Shown here: positions 22,372 to 31,407 of the stretch, in pieces
Numbering within the stretch: the stretch's first letter is position 1
How the letters are laid out: each line of letters opens with the position of its first letter
From: Lachnospiraceae bacterium
GTDB lineage: Bacteria > Bacillota > Clostridia > Lachnospirales > Anaerotignaceae
Assembly (NCBI GenBank): GCA_019422065.1
Contig: JAHZEA010000002.1
Coordinates: 12,086-76,085, forward strand
Direction of reading: 5' to 3'
DNA length: 64,000 nt
Notes under the pieces: model-generated
Seen by the model: the letters and a program-made list of their open reading frames with translations, nothing else
What the model was told of the DNA's origin: nothing
Database searches by the model: none
Program-made: the position numbers and the translations under genes

Positions 22372-23676
22372 TTAAATCAAAATGTTAAGTTTCTTAGCCT
22401 CAAACAAAAGTTCTTCTCTGAATTTAGGATGTGCAATATTTATAATGGCTTTTGTGCGCTCACGCATTGTTTTGCCAAAAAGCTCAGCAACGCCGAATTC
22501 CGTAACTATACAGTCAACCTCATTTTTATGTGTTGTAACAGCCGAGCCGTAAGTAAGCATAGGCTTAATACGTGATATACTTCCGCCTTTAGCAGTTGAG
22601 TTCATAGCTATAAAGCTTCTGCCGCCTTTGCTCATTTTAGCGCCTTTTACATAGTCAAACTGTCCGCCCGGGCCGCTAAATGGCACAGGCCCCAATGTTT
22701 CGGAACACACCTGACCGAAAAAATCTACCTCAAGGCCAGCGTTTACCGAAACAAACTTGTCATTTTTAGCTATGTTGTATGGGTCGTTTACATACTCAAC
22801 AGGAAGCATTACAAGTGATGGGTTATTGTCTATATAGTCATATACTCTTTTGCTACCAAAACAAAATGTACTTACACTCTGTCTTTTGTGGAATGTCTTT
22901 TTCTCATTTGTAACAGCACCGCACTCTATTAAGTCCACCATAGCATCTGAAAACATTTCGGTATGTATTCCCAAATCCTTTTTACCTGCAAGAGCCTTGC
23001 CCAAAGCACCGGAAACACCTCCAATGCCTATTTGAATAGTAGCTTCATCAGGTACCATTGGGGCTATTAAATCACCAATTTTATAATCATTTTCGCTTGG
23101 CTCCCCAACAGGAAGCTCAAATATAGGCTCGTCTTTTTCACAAAGAGCCTCTACCTGTGAAATATGAATGAAATTCTGCCCAAATGTACGCGGCATAAAT
23201 TTATTAACTTCTACATAAACATGCTTAGCGTTTCTTAACATACCCAGTGTTTCACCAAAGTATGGTCCTGTTGAAAAATATCCATGCTCATCCATAGGTG
23301 AAACAACCATAAGAACAGCGTCTAAATCGTTTCTTAAATCGTAAATTTTAGGGTAATCGGAATAATTATAGCTGAAATAATCAAATCTGCCTTCCTGTCC
23401 GCCTTTTCGTGAACCGGCACCGAAAAACCACGACCTAAAATCGAATTTTCCTTCAAACTCCGGTTTAAGATAATCTCTGCCGCCAAAAGTAAGGGTTCCG
23501 TTTGTTTTTATTCCGCTTATTTCGCCTTTTTCAACTCTTTGGGCTATAGCATTAACAATATCCACAGGCTCACCCATACAAATAGGCGATGCGCAGTTGT
23601 AGCCGGATTTAATAAGCTTTGCAATACCTTCTGCTGTTGTAAGGCGCTCTTTATACATTACGTCGAATTTGCTCAA
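22372..23676 (-). CDS. Acetyl-CoA hydrolase/transferase family CoA-transferase (butyryl-CoA:acetate or 4-hydroxybutyrate CoA-transferase type)
   Basis: A 434-residue class I CoA-transferase that moves CoA between acetate and an acyl group such as butyrate or 4-hydroxybutyrate. Landmarks are SPMDEHGYFSTGPYFG, the QIGIGGVSGALG loop, the catalytic Glu240 in GIHTEMFSD and GPGGQFDYVKGA near residue 345. Length (about 430-450) and motifs match clostridial butyrate/4-hydroxybutyrate transferases. The gene is monocistronic, with no butyryl-CoA dehydrogenase or succinate-semialdehyde genes alongside, so the precise substrate is open. Confidence 0.88.
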   Translation of the reverse strand: MSKFDVMYKERLTTAEGIAKLIKSGYNCASPICMGEPVDIVNAIAQRVEKGEISGIKTNGTLTFGGRDYLKPEFEGKFDFRSWFFGAGSRKGGQEGRFDYFSYNYSDYPKIYDLRNDLDAVLMVVSPMDEHGYFSTGPYFGETLGMLRNAKHVYVEVNKFMPRTFGQNFIHISQVEALCEKDEPIFELPVGEPSENDYKIGDLIAPMVPDEATIQIGIGGVSGALGKALAGKKDLGIHTEMFSDAMVDLIECGAVTNEKKTFHKRQSVSTFCFGSKRVYDYIDNNPSLVMLPVEYVNDPYNIAKNDKFVSVNAGLEVDFFGQVCSETLGPVPFSGPGGQFDYVKGAKMSKGGRSFIAMNSTAKGGSISRIKPMLTYGSAVTTHKNEVDCIVTEFGVAELFGKTMRERTKAIINIAHPKFREELLFEAKKLNILI

Positions 23677-23782
23677 AAAAATGCCCCTCCTTTATATTTA
23701 CATTTAATTACCATTAACATAAATATACCATAGAAGGGCATCACTTTGCTGGATTTTTTTGTATACAACAGCTTTTATTTAA

Positions 23783-24538
23783 TTATAAATCTATTATAAG
23801 CTCAACCGGGCAGTGGTCAGAACCCATAATATCAGTGTGAATAACGGCATCTTTCATTTTATCTGCTATATCATCAGAAACAACAAAATAGTCAATACGC
23901 CAACCGGCATTTTTCTCTCTTGCTTTAAATCTGTAGCTCCACCAAGAATAAATGCCTGTTTTATCCGGATAAAAATATCTGAAAGAATCTACAAAACCGC
24001 TTTTTAAAAGCTCTGTAAACTTTTCTCTTTCTTCATAAGTAAAACCGGCTTTTCCTATATTAGGCTTAGGGTTTTTAAGGTCTATTTCCTCGTGAGCCAC
24101 ATTAAGGTCACCGCAGAAAACAACGGGCTTAATGTTTTTAAGCTCTACAAGATAATCCCTCATGTCGTCTTCCCATTTTACCCTGTATTCAAGCCTTGCG
24201 TTTTCTGCCTGAGAGTTAGGCACATAAGCCGTTACATAAAAGAAGTTTTCAAACTCCAGTGTTATTACTCTGCCTTCCTTGTCGTGCTCATCTATGCCTA
24301 TGCCGTAAGTTACATTTAACGGTTTTATTTTTGTAAAAACAGCCGTGCCGGAATATCCCTTTTTCTCGGCATAGTTCCAGTACTGATAATATCCTTCGGT
24401 TTTAAGGTCAATCTGGCCTTCCTGAAGTTTCGTTTCCTGAACAGAAAATATATCAGCGTCAGCAGAATTAAAATAATCCATAAAACCTTTGCCAACAACG
24501 GCTCTAAGACCGTTTACGTTCCACGAAATAAATCTCAT
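23783..24538 (-). CDS. xth: Exodeoxyribonuclease III
   Basis: A 251-residue exonuclease III/AP endonuclease of base excision repair. The active-site blocks of the EEP fold are present: ISWNVNGLRA (Asn), FSVQETKL (Glu), YVPNSQ, VFCGDLNVAHEEIDL, and the C-terminal RIDYFVVS and GSDHCPV. The start ATG overlaps the stop of the dCMP deaminase gene by one base (TGATG), indicating coupled translation. Confidence 0.96.
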   Translation of the reverse strand: MRFISWNVNGLRAVVGKGFMDYFNSADADIFSVQETKLQEGQIDLKTEGYYQYWNYAEKKGYSGTAVFTKIKPLNVTYGIGIDEHDKEGRVITLEFENFFYVTAYVPNSQAENARLEYRVKWEDDMRDYLVELKNIKPVVFCGDLNVAHEEIDLKNPKPNIGKAGFTYEEREKFTELLKSGFVDSFRYFYPDKTGIYSWWSYRFKAREKNAGWRIDYFVVSDDIADKMKDAVIHTDIMGSDHCPVELIIDL

Positions 24539-24990
24539 CAGTCAATACCTCCAACTTTTATAAGCTCTACATTGGCCTCGTTAAGCATGTTTAATGAAAG
24601 CTCGTCCGGATAATCACCTTTATACACTATCTTTTTAATGCCTGCATTTATGGCCATTTTAGCGCATATTACACAAGGCTGAAGTGTAACGTACATTGTG
24701 GCGCCTTGTGTGCTTACGCCTATTTTAGCCGCCTGAATTATTGCGTTTTGCTCGGCATGGAGCGCCCTGCAAAGCTCATGCCTCTCACCTGAAGGAATTT
24801 TAAGCTCACTTCTATAGCACGAACCTATATCACTGCAATGCTTTATTCCTTCCGGAGCGCCGTTATAACCGGTAGTTATTATTCTGTTGTCTTTAACTAT
24901 TAAGGCGCCTACCTGCCTTCTTAAACATGTGGAGCGTGTTTTTACTATTTCGGCTATCTGCATAAAATATTCGTCCCAGCTTGCGCGCAT
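24538..24990 (-). CDS. comEB: dCMP deaminase family protein (ComEB-like)
   Basis: A 150-residue zinc-dependent deaminase, probably converting dCMP to dUMP for dTMP synthesis. The zinc site is HAE (His78, Glu80) with PCVIC (Cys106, Cys109), and an extra Cys/His-rich insertion (HCSDIGSCYR, GERHELCRALHAE) is typical of dCMP deaminases. The ORF extends to 25050, but the ATG at 24990 has GGAGG eight bases upstream, so that start is used. The ribosome site directly abuts a terminator-like hairpin. It is co-transcribed with xth. Confidence 0.92.
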   Translation of the reverse strand: MRASWDEYFMQIAEIVKTRSTCLRRQVGALIVKDNRIITTGYNGAPEGIKHCSDIGSCYRSELKIPSGERHELCRALHAEQNAIIQAAKIGVSTQGATMYVTLQPCVICAKMAINAGIKKIVYKGDYPDELSLNMLNEANVELIKVGGID

Positions 24991-25004
24991 AAAAAATCCC
25001 TCCA

Positions 25005-25061
25005 AAAAATCGGTTCTTATTTTGTTTTTTGTTATTTTAACATACAACAACCGATTTTTTA
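25005..25061 (-). terminator. Hairpin with T-run between the LysM gene and comEB
   Basis: Minus strand AAAAAATCGGTT, a 30-base AT-rich loop, then AACCGATTTTTT, whose T-run touches the GGAGG of comEB. It is probably the terminator of the LysM gene. The loop holds TAAAAT, a possible -10 for comEB. Confidence 0.6.
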
Positions 25062-25086
25062 AGGGAATTTTATAAATTGATATTAT

Positions 25087-26301
25087 TTAATTATTCTCAA
25101 CATTTGGAAGCACTATTCTTTCACCTACGTAAAGCGTGTCTATATCCGTTATGGAGTTAATCTCCATTACAGATGTTATCATCTCCGGCGAGCCATAGTA
25201 GCTATCGCATATACTCCAAAGTGTATCTCCGTACTGTATTGTATAAATTGCGGCTGAATCCAGATTTTTATCTTCTTTTGTTTCCTCTTTCGCGTTTTCA
25301 TCTTTGAGGCTTTGTTCTTCTTTACGCTTTTGCTCCTCTTCTTGGGCCTTAACTGCAAAAACCTGTTCAGCTTTGCTTTCTATCTGAGTATTTATAGTTT
25401 CATATGAATACTTAACATCAGTTATTTCTTTTTCCAAAGTCTGTATTCTATCCATATTATTTACCATATTAACACACATAAACACAAAAGCGGCACATAT
25501 GGCACCTGTAAAAACAGTCATGGCGGCATATTTTCCGTTTTTTGATTTTCTTTTGCTGTCTTCTTTGGCATTAAGAACTTTCCTTATTCTCTCAGCCGCA
25601 TCTATTCGGTCTATAGGTTCAGGCTTGTCCTTTGTGTCAAAACCGGCTTCGTCAGTTTTATCAAATTCCGGCATTTCCTCTTTTCTTATGCTTTCGGGTA
25701 TTTCCTTAGGCTTTGATATGCTGTTATCCAGCATATACTCCTGCATAGCCTCGTTTTTATCATAGTATATAAAATAACCCTTTACCGGCCGTAAAGATGT
25801 CATTTCGTCATTATAGGCATAAAAACATTCCTGTTTTTCCATAGGGTCTATTGTACAGAAAACCTGAAATTTGTTTTTAAAGCACCTTTTATGGAATACC
25901 TCATCTCGGGCCATCATAAAAATGCCAAATTCCGGCTGAACATGGCACCAGCCAAGCACGCTCAAACCATCAAAGTATTTTCGCATCTGTTCATTTATGT
26001 AAATCCATGACTCATCAGTAAATGTAAGAGCACCGTTTTCCTCTGCGGTATTTTTAGCCTGTATAACACCGCTTATAATAACCACATCGCAGTTGTTTAT
26101 GTATGTATGCTTTCCGGCCAAAACCATAAGCTTTTCTTTTGAGCCGCCTGTTTTGGCGTATTGGTACATATATGTATATACGTAATCCTCAATGTATATT
26201 TTAAGCGTTTTGTCTATATTGCCCATCTGCTTTACATTAACAGGAAACGTAAATTCCTTCTGGCCCGGCGCTGTGCCGTTTTGTTCAAAATCCTGTTCCA
26301 T
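25087..26301 (-). CDS. Membrane protein with N-terminal MPN/JAB-like domain and C-terminal LysM domain
   Basis: A 404-residue protein. Residues 25-185 look like an MPN/JAB domain: VLAGKHTYINNCDVVIISGVI, then GWCHVQPEFGIFMMARD (118-133). That block lines up with the JAMM pattern GWxHSHPxFGxxxSxxD, but the second His is Gln122 and the Ser is missing, so it is probably not a peptidase. A polar acidic linker (about 195-255) leads to one TM segment (258-282), a coiled coil (285-330) and a LysM domain (352-399, YTIQYGDTLWSICDSYYGSP). Topology should put LysM outside the membrane. GGGGAGG precedes the ATG. I know no characterised homologue. Confidence 0.75.
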   Translation of the reverse strand: MEQDFEQNGTAPGQKEFTFPVNVKQMGNIDKTLKIYIEDYVYTYMYQYAKTGGSKEKLMVLAGKHTYINNCDVVIISGVIQAKNTAEENGALTFTDESWIYINEQMRKYFDGLSVLGWCHVQPEFGIFMMARDEVFHKRCFKNKFQVFCTIDPMEKQECFYAYNDEMTSLRPVKGYFIYYDKNEAMQEYMLDNSISKPKEIPESIRKEEMPEFDKTDEAGFDTKDKPEPIDRIDAAERIRKVLNAKEDSKRKSKNGKYAAMTVFTGAICAAFVFMCVNMVNNMDRIQTLEKEITDVKYSYETINTQIESKAEQVFAVKAQEEEQKRKEEQSLKDENAKEETKEDKNLDSAAIYTIQYGDTLWSICDSYYGSPEMITSVMEINSITDIDTLYVGERIVLPNVENN

Positions 26302-26550
26302 GCTGCGTCCTCCCCTTTTTTAGCGGTATATTTAAAAATTTCGATTGCTGTAAAACTTTTGCGCCAATAAACGGCACCTGTCTTATACAGTAAAAGCCAT
26401 TTAATTTGTCTTAAAAAAAATATACCACCTAAGACGGGGAGATTTTGTAGAAAGCTGTAAAGAACGCTCTTTTTTCAAACGCAAATTTCAGCAAAAAAAT
26501 ACTTATTTACAATATTTTTACAGTGGCTTTATAACTTAGCTACACAATAA

Positions 26551-26583
26551 AAAACAGGCAAAGCAAACGGCTCTGCCTGTTTT
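26551..26583 (-). terminator. Terminator of pgi
   Basis: 10-bp stem AAAACAGGCA / TGCCTGTTTT; the minus strand continues TTATT. The rest of the gap (26302-26550) is AT-rich upstream sequence of the LysM gene in which I could not fix a promoter. Confidence 0.75.
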
Positions 26584-26595
26584 GAATATTATCAA

Positions 26596-28008
26596 TTATT
26601 TAATTATGTATTTATCCTTCTTTTCCGGTCTTGCGTCTAATTCTTTCTTCTTTTCGTCATATCCCGGTCTGCCAAACATAGCATAAGTTGCGTTTTTGCC
26701 TTCTTCAACACCCGGCTGGTCAAAAGCGTTTATATTAAGCAGCTCACCTGCAAAACCGGTAGCTACTTCAAACATGTATAAAAGCTCACCTAAAGTAAAC
26801 TCGTTAACTTCCGGCAGTGTGATAGTAAGACTCATTTTACCAGCTTTATAAAGAGCATATTCTGTAGCCATCTGCTCTGTCTGTATAAGTCTGTTTTGTG
26901 TAACACCGCCTAAAAAGCCAAGACTTGGTATATCGCCGTAAATAGCCGGAATATCCATTGTTCTTCTGAATTTTTCAACACCTAAAAGCACAATCATTTT
27001 ATCAAAAGGTCCTTCTGTGTAAAGCTGAACCTGTGAGTGCTGGTCTGTAACGCCTAAAGCCTTAACAGGTGTCTGTCCGGCATATATTTCGTTATGCTCA
27101 TTGTCGAATTTCTTTCCAAGGGATTCAGCCCAAAGCTGAGCAAACCAGTCTGAAATAAGCTTTAATGAGTCTGCATAAGGCATCATAACGGCAATGTTTC
27201 TGCCTTTATTCATAGCTATGTAGCTTAAAACAGCGTACATATAAGCAGGATTTTTATAAATATCCTCATTTTTGCAAATTTCGTCCATATATGCGGCGCC
27301 TTCAAGCATTTTTTTAATGTCTATTCCGCACATAGCCGCTGGCAGTAAGCCAACCGGTGTAAGCTCAGAGAACCTTCCGCCTACTCCCGAAGGAATTATA
27401 AATGTCTTATAGCCTTCTTCTTTGGCTATTTTAATAAGGTTGCCGTTTACTTTGTCTGTTGTGCATACAATATGCTTAGCGGCTTCTTCTTTGCTTAATT
27501 TTTCAGAAAGCATTTCTTTAATTATCATAAACTGGCTCATTGTTTCGGAAGTACTGCCGCTTTTTGAAATGCAGTTGAAAAGACATTTTGTAACGTCTAT
27601 CATGTCAAAGAAGTAAGAAAGCTTCTCAGGGTCTACGTTATCCATTACATAAAGCTTAGGAAAACCGTTTCTTTTTTCTTTAGGAAGCTCATTATAATAA
27701 GGGCTGTTTATAGCCTGCTGAACTGCCATAGGGCCTAAAGCTGAACCGCCTATACCTAAAACAACAAATGCGTCAAAATCATCTTTAACACTGTTGGCGT
27801 AATTAATTATATCCTCAACAACTTCATTCTGGTTATATGGCAAATCCCGCCAATCCATTTTGCCCGAATTGCGTTTTTCAATCATAGCCTTGTGAGCAGA
27901 CTCGATTTTTACTTTAAGTTCCTGTATGTCATCTTCTTTAATGCCTTTTTCGCCTATGAAGTCACTCATCATGTTGTTAAAATCAAACTTAATACCCATG
28001 TTGCCCAT
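26596..28008 (-). CDS. pgi: Glucose-6-phosphate isomerase
   Basis: A 470-residue phosphoglucose isomerase of the shorter bacterial type. Landmarks are VVLGIGGSALGPMAV (sugar-phosphate SIS region), the CISKSGSTSETMSQF phosphate loop, IPSGVGGRFSELTPVGLLP and the C-terminal INAFDQPGVEEGK containing the catalytic region. GGGGG lies eight bases before the ATG at 28008. It lies 20 bases downstream of the pdaA-like gene, so co-transcription is likely. Confidence 0.96.
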   Translation of the reverse strand: MGNMGIKFDFNNMMSDFIGEKGIKEDDIQELKVKIESAHKAMIEKRNSGKMDWRDLPYNQNEVVEDIINYANSVKDDFDAFVVLGIGGSALGPMAVQQAINSPYYNELPKEKRNGFPKLYVMDNVDPEKLSYFFDMIDVTKCLFNCISKSGSTSETMSQFMIIKEMLSEKLSKEEAAKHIVCTTDKVNGNLIKIAKEEGYKTFIIPSGVGGRFSELTPVGLLPAAMCGIDIKKMLEGAAYMDEICKNEDIYKNPAYMYAVLSYIAMNKGRNIAVMMPYADSLKLISDWFAQLWAESLGKKFDNEHNEIYAGQTPVKALGVTDQHSQVQLYTEGPFDKMIVLLGVEKFRRTMDIPAIYGDIPSLGFLGGVTQNRLIQTEQMATEYALYKAGKMSLTITLPEVNEFTLGELLYMFEVATGFAGELLNINAFDQPGVEEGKNATYAMFGRPGYDEKKKELDARPEKKDKYIIK

Positions 28009-28028
28009 TTCTAATTCCCCCTTATATT

Positions 28029-28907
28029 TTATGGAAGCCTGTAAAGGCTTTCAAATGTGTAGCCTTGTGCTTTAAGCTCCTTTATTGCGCTGTCAAGAGC
28101 CTCAGTATTAGACTGAGATACAGCATGAAGAAGCATTATACAGCCGTTATGGCTATAGTTTATTATGTTATTAAAAGCAGCCTCTTTGCCCGGCTGGTCA
28201 TCTGTAACCCAGTCCCTATAGGCAAAGCTCCAAAATATGGTTTTGTACCCCAACTGCTGTGTTTTTTCAAGTGTTCTAATGCTGTAAACACCCTCTGGCG
28301 GCCTGAAAAACGGAGGCATGTCCTGACCGGTAACTTCTTTAAAATACTCGGCACAGCCGTTTATTTCTTCCGCTATCTGCTCATCTGTTAATGCTGTTAA
28401 ATCCGGATGAGTAACTGAATGATTGCCTACCACATGGCCTTCGTTTACCATTCTTTTAACCAGTTCCGGCTCACTTTCTATGTAGCTTTTTGTTACAAAA
28501 AATGCCGCCGGCACATCATTTGCCTTTAAAGTATCAAGTATCTGGCTTGTGCAGCCGTTTTCGTAGCCTTCATCAAATGTAAGATATATAACCTTACGGC
28601 TTACATCGCCTAAATAATATGCATCATATTGACTTATGTTTATGTCCATTTGAGCGCTTGGCGGTGTTTTGGTTGTGTTTCTTGAAAACCACCAGCTTTT
28701 TCTGTCGTTATAGCCAACAAGCGGACTATTGCTCTCCGGCTGAGGCGGCATTAAGGCCTTTATAGCCTCATAGTCAAACTCCTGCTCCTGACTAACCTGC
28801 TGTGTTTCCTGCTCAGTACTGCTTTTAAAAACATCAGTATCAAATGTGGCAGTTTGGCAAACTGTCATAGCTGCTGAAACAAGATATGCTGTAAAACGTG
28901 AAATCAT
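28029..28907 (-). CDS. pdaA: Polysaccharide deacetylase (PdaA-like, delta-lactam cortex biosynthesis)
   Basis: A 292-residue NodB-domain hydrolase. A hydrophobic signal or anchor (residues 4-20) and a Gln/Glu-rich linker precede the catalytic domain. Metal and catalytic residues are visible: TFDEGY (Asp112, where Glu113 replaces the usual second Asp, as in PdaA), NHSVTHP (His163, His167), FFRPPEG (Arg) and LLHAVS. The KSWWFSRN...TPP block before the domain resembles PdaA. PdaA makes the muramic delta-lactam of spore cortex. Family call is firm, PdaA subtype likely. Confidence 0.83.
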   Translation of the reverse strand: MISRFTAYLVSAAMTVCQTATFDTDVFKSSTEQETQQVSQEQEFDYEAIKALMPPQPESNSPLVGYNDRKSWWFSRNTTKTPPSAQMDINISQYDAYYLGDVSRKVIYLTFDEGYENGCTSQILDTLKANDVPAAFFVTKSYIESEPELVKRMVNEGHVVGNHSVTHPDLTALTDEQIAEEINGCAEYFKEVTGQDMPPFFRPPEGVYSIRTLEKTQQLGYKTIFWSFAYRDWVTDDQPGKEAAFNNIINYSHNGCIMLLHAVSQSNTEALDSAIKELKAQGYTFESLYRLP

Positions 28908-29171
28908 TTAATCACAACCCTTCTGCCCAAAAATACGCTTATGCAAAACTCAGGGCGGTTTTAGATGTATAAAAATCAATTATATTTTTCTATGCTATTA
29001 ATTATACCATTTTTTACATATTATATAAAGCAGTTATGTGTTCTTTAATGCAACTTAATATTTTAAAATTCTTTTAAAAACATCAAATAAAACTATATGT
29101 AAAAAAAAGGAAAAAATAATGTAATATTTTTAGCTATATTTAAAGTTTTATATAATTTCCATAATTAAACC
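28908..29171. other. AT-rich intergenic region without recognisable gene
   Basis: Divergent gap between pdaA and the ferredoxin gene. It is AT-rich, contains stops in all frames, and I could not place a convincing pdaA promoter (a forespore sigma-G promoter would be expected). Nothing else is seen. Confidence 0.4.
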
Positions 29172-29200
29172 TTGCATAATGCACAGTTTTGATATAGAAT
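29172..29200 (+). promoter_or_regulatory. Sigma-A promoter of the ferredoxin gene
   Basis: TTGCAT (29172-29177), 17-base spacer, TAGAAT (29195-29200). Confidence 0.65.
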
Positions 29201-29234
29201 AGAAAATAATAATTCAGTGGGAGGTGTAATTCCA

Positions 29235-29405
29235 ATGGCATACAAAATTGATAGCAGCTGTATCGGATGTGGCGCTTGCGCAGGTGAGTGTCCAGTAGGC
29301 GCAATCAAAGAGGACGGCGGTGTTTTCGTAATCGACGAAGCATCTTGCATCGACTGTGGTGCATGTGCTGGTGCTTGTCCAGTAGGCGCTCCAAAACAGG
29401 CTTAA
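29235..29405 (+). CDS. Clostridial-type 2[4Fe-4S] ferredoxin
   Basis: A 56-residue ferredoxin with two near-identical halves, each with one cluster motif: CIGCGACAGECPVGAI and CIDCGACAGACPVGAP. It carries electrons between PFOR and hydrogenase or other reductases in the cytosol. The ORF can extend to 29217, but GGGAGG and the canonical N-terminus MAYKID place the start at 29235. Codon choice (TGC/TGT, GGC, GTA-rich) looks that of a highly expressed gene. Own promoter and terminator. Confidence 0.97.
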   Translation: MAYKIDSSCIGCGACAGECPVGAIKEDGGVFVIDEASCIDCGACAGACPVGAPKQA

Positions 29406-29440
29406 TTGGAATTCCTGTTAAAAAGAGATACTTATTATAA

Positions 29441-29471
29441 AAAGAGAGCTTATATAGGCTCTCTTTTTTTA
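29441..29471 (+). terminator. Terminator of the ferredoxin gene
   Basis: 9-bp stem AAAGAGAGC / GCTCTCTTT followed by T-run. Confidence 0.8.
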
Positions 29472-29553
29472 TTATTTTATAAGCCGTAATATGCTATAAA
29501 CTTTATAAATAAACATATAAAATCTGCATTATATATTTAAGAATAACTAAAAA

Positions 29554-29579
29554 ATACCGCATATATTAATATGCGGTAT
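29554..29579 (-). terminator. Terminator of the dnaB operon
   Basis: Stem ATACCGCAT / ATGCGGTAT (extendable by AT pairs); the minus strand continues TTTTTAG. Confidence 0.75.
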
Positions 29580-29588
29580 AAATTATAT

Positions 29589-30938
29589 TTAAAAGTTTTT
29601 CATCATATTTGCAAACTTTGTATACTGCCCCAGCCACATAAGGTCTACTGTGCCTGTAGGGCCGTTACGCTGTTTTGCTATAATAAGCTCTGCCTGATTT
29701 CGCTTTTCAGTATCTGGGAAGTAATACTCATCCCTATATAAAAATGCTACAACATCGGCATCCTGCTCTATAGCTCCGGACTCACGTAAATCCGAAAGCA
29801 TAGGTCTATGGTCTGTACGGCTCTCGCAGGCACGGCTCAGCTGAGAAAGTGCCACAACAGGCGCGTTCATCTCACGGGCAATAGCCTTAAGCGCCCTTGA
29901 TATTTCAGATATTTCCTGCTGACGTGAATCCGTTTTTGAGTCAGAGCTCATAAGCTGAAGATAGTCTATAAGTATAAGGCCAACACCTTTTTCAAGCTTA
30001 AGTTTTCTGCACTTAGCGCGTATATCCATAGGCGAAACACCGGGTGTATCATCTATGTAAATATCCGCCTGCGAAAGCGGGCCTATAGCCTGTATAAGTT
30101 TAGGCCAGTCATCATCTGTAAGCTCACCTGTTCTTAATTTCTGGGCATCTATCATAGCCTCAGAACAGAGCATACGGTTTACCAGCTGTTCTTTTGACAT
30201 TTCCAGTGAAAATATAGCTACCGGCACATTTCCGCGTATGGCGGCGTTTTGCGCTATATTAAGTGCAAAAGCCGTTTTTCCCATTGACGGCCTTGCGGCT
30301 ATAAGTATTAAGTCCGAAGGCTGAAGTCCGGCAGTTTTGGAATCAAAATCCGCAAAGCCCGAAGGCACGCCTGTAAGCTTGCCCTTATTGCGGTATATAT
30401 CCTCTATTTTCTCAAAAGCCGAAACGGCAACATCTTTTATATGATATACACCGCTGGAGCTTCTGCCTTCCATTATGTTAAATATGCCCTGCTCAGCTTT
30501 ATCAAGTATATTATTTACACTTTCTTTGCCGTCAAAGCACTGCTGTGTTATTTCACCTGTTGTTTTAATAAGGTTTCTTAAAATAGCCTTGTCTTTAACT
30601 ATTTTAGCATAGTTTTTTACATTTACAGAGCTTCCAACAGAAGCCGCTACTTTGCCTAAATAAGCAATACCGCCTACCTGCTCAAAAACACCTTTTTCCT
30701 CAAGCTTATTTTTAACTGTTATAATATCTATAGGCTCTCCTTTGGAAAAAAGCTCCAAAGCAGCCTCAAATACAAGCCTGTTATCCGGGCGGTAAAAATC
30801 ATCGGCCTTAAGTGTTTCCATAGCCGCAGAAACAGCTTCTCTGTCAATAAACATAGAGCTTAAAACAGCCTGTTCCGCCTCAGCGTCATGGGGCGGTACT
30901 TTTTGGAAATATGAAATTGTATTTTCTTCTTGCCCCAT
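29589..30938 (-). CDS. dnaB: Replicative DNA helicase DnaB (DnaC in Bacillus nomenclature)
   Basis: A 449-residue hexameric helicase. The N-terminal domain starts PPHDAEAEQAVLSSMFID; the RecA-like domain has Walker A ARPSMGKTAFALN, Walker B GLILIDYLQLM, motif RQQEISEISRALKAIAREM and the arginine-finger region LSDLRESGAIEQDADVV. It ends shortly after PTGTVDLMWLGQYTKF. It is the last gene of pheA-gdpP-rplI-dnaB, the rplI-dnaB order being common in Firmicutes. Confidence 0.97.
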   Translation of the reverse strand: MGQEENTISYFQKVPPHDAEAEQAVLSSMFIDREAVSAAMETLKADDFYRPDNRLVFEAALELFSKGEPIDIITVKNKLEEKGVFEQVGGIAYLGKVAASVGSSVNVKNYAKIVKDKAILRNLIKTTGEITQQCFDGKESVNNILDKAEQGIFNIMEGRSSSGVYHIKDVAVSAFEKIEDIYRNKGKLTGVPSGFADFDSKTAGLQPSDLILIAARPSMGKTAFALNIAQNAAIRGNVPVAIFSLEMSKEQLVNRMLCSEAMIDAQKLRTGELTDDDWPKLIQAIGPLSQADIYIDDTPGVSPMDIRAKCRKLKLEKGVGLILIDYLQLMSSDSKTDSRQQEISEISRALKAIAREMNAPVVALSQLSRACESRTDHRPMLSDLRESGAIEQDADVVAFLYRDEYYFPDTEKRNQAELIIAKQRNGPTGTVDLMWLGQYTKFANMMKNF

Positions 30939-30958
30939 AAATCACGCCTCCGTTTAAA

Positions 30959-31405
30959 TTAAGCCTCGGAAATTATAACTTTAACTTCCGCTGTAACTTC
31001 AGGGTGAAGCTTAACATTTACATGTCTTGTGCCTACCATTTTAATCTGGTCATTAAGTACTATTTTTTTCTTATCAATTACAAGGCCTGTCTGCTGTTCA
31101 ATAGCGGCTGCTATTTCTTTATTTGTTACAGAGCCAAAAAGCTTTCCGTTATCGCCTGTTTTAACTGAAATTTTAATATCTTTGTTTGTAAGCTTTTCAG
31201 CAAGCTCTTTAGCTGCGGCAAGCTCCTCCGCTTTTCTTTTATCTTCTGCTTTTTTCTGAAGCTTAATGCTGTTTAAATTATCATTTGTAGCTGCAACAGC
31301 TAATTTTTTAGGGAACAAAAAGTTGTTTGCGTAACCGTCGCTGGCGTTTACTATCTGACCCTTTTTGCCTGTTCCTTTTACATCTTCAAGAAGTATTACT
31401 TTCAT
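30959..31405 (-). CDS. rplI: 50S ribosomal protein L9
   Basis: A 148-residue L9 with the N-terminal rRNA-binding domain (MKVILLEDVKGTGKKGQIV, then DGYANNFLFPKKLA), the long connecting helix rich in Lys/Ala/Glu and the C-terminal domain. GGAGG lies within the last codons of the preceding DHH phosphodiesterase gene and favours the ATG at 31405 over the GTG at 31411. Stop and start are two bases apart (TGAATATG), so translation is coupled. Confidence 0.96.
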   Translation of the reverse strand: MKVILLEDVKGTGKKGQIVNASDGYANNFLFPKKLAVAATNDNLNSIKLQKKAEDKRKAEELAAAKELAEKLTNKDIKISVKTGDNGKLFGSVTNKEIAAAIEQQTGLVIDKKKIVLNDQIKMVGTRHVNVKLHPEVTAEVKVIISEA

Positions 31406-31407
31406 AT

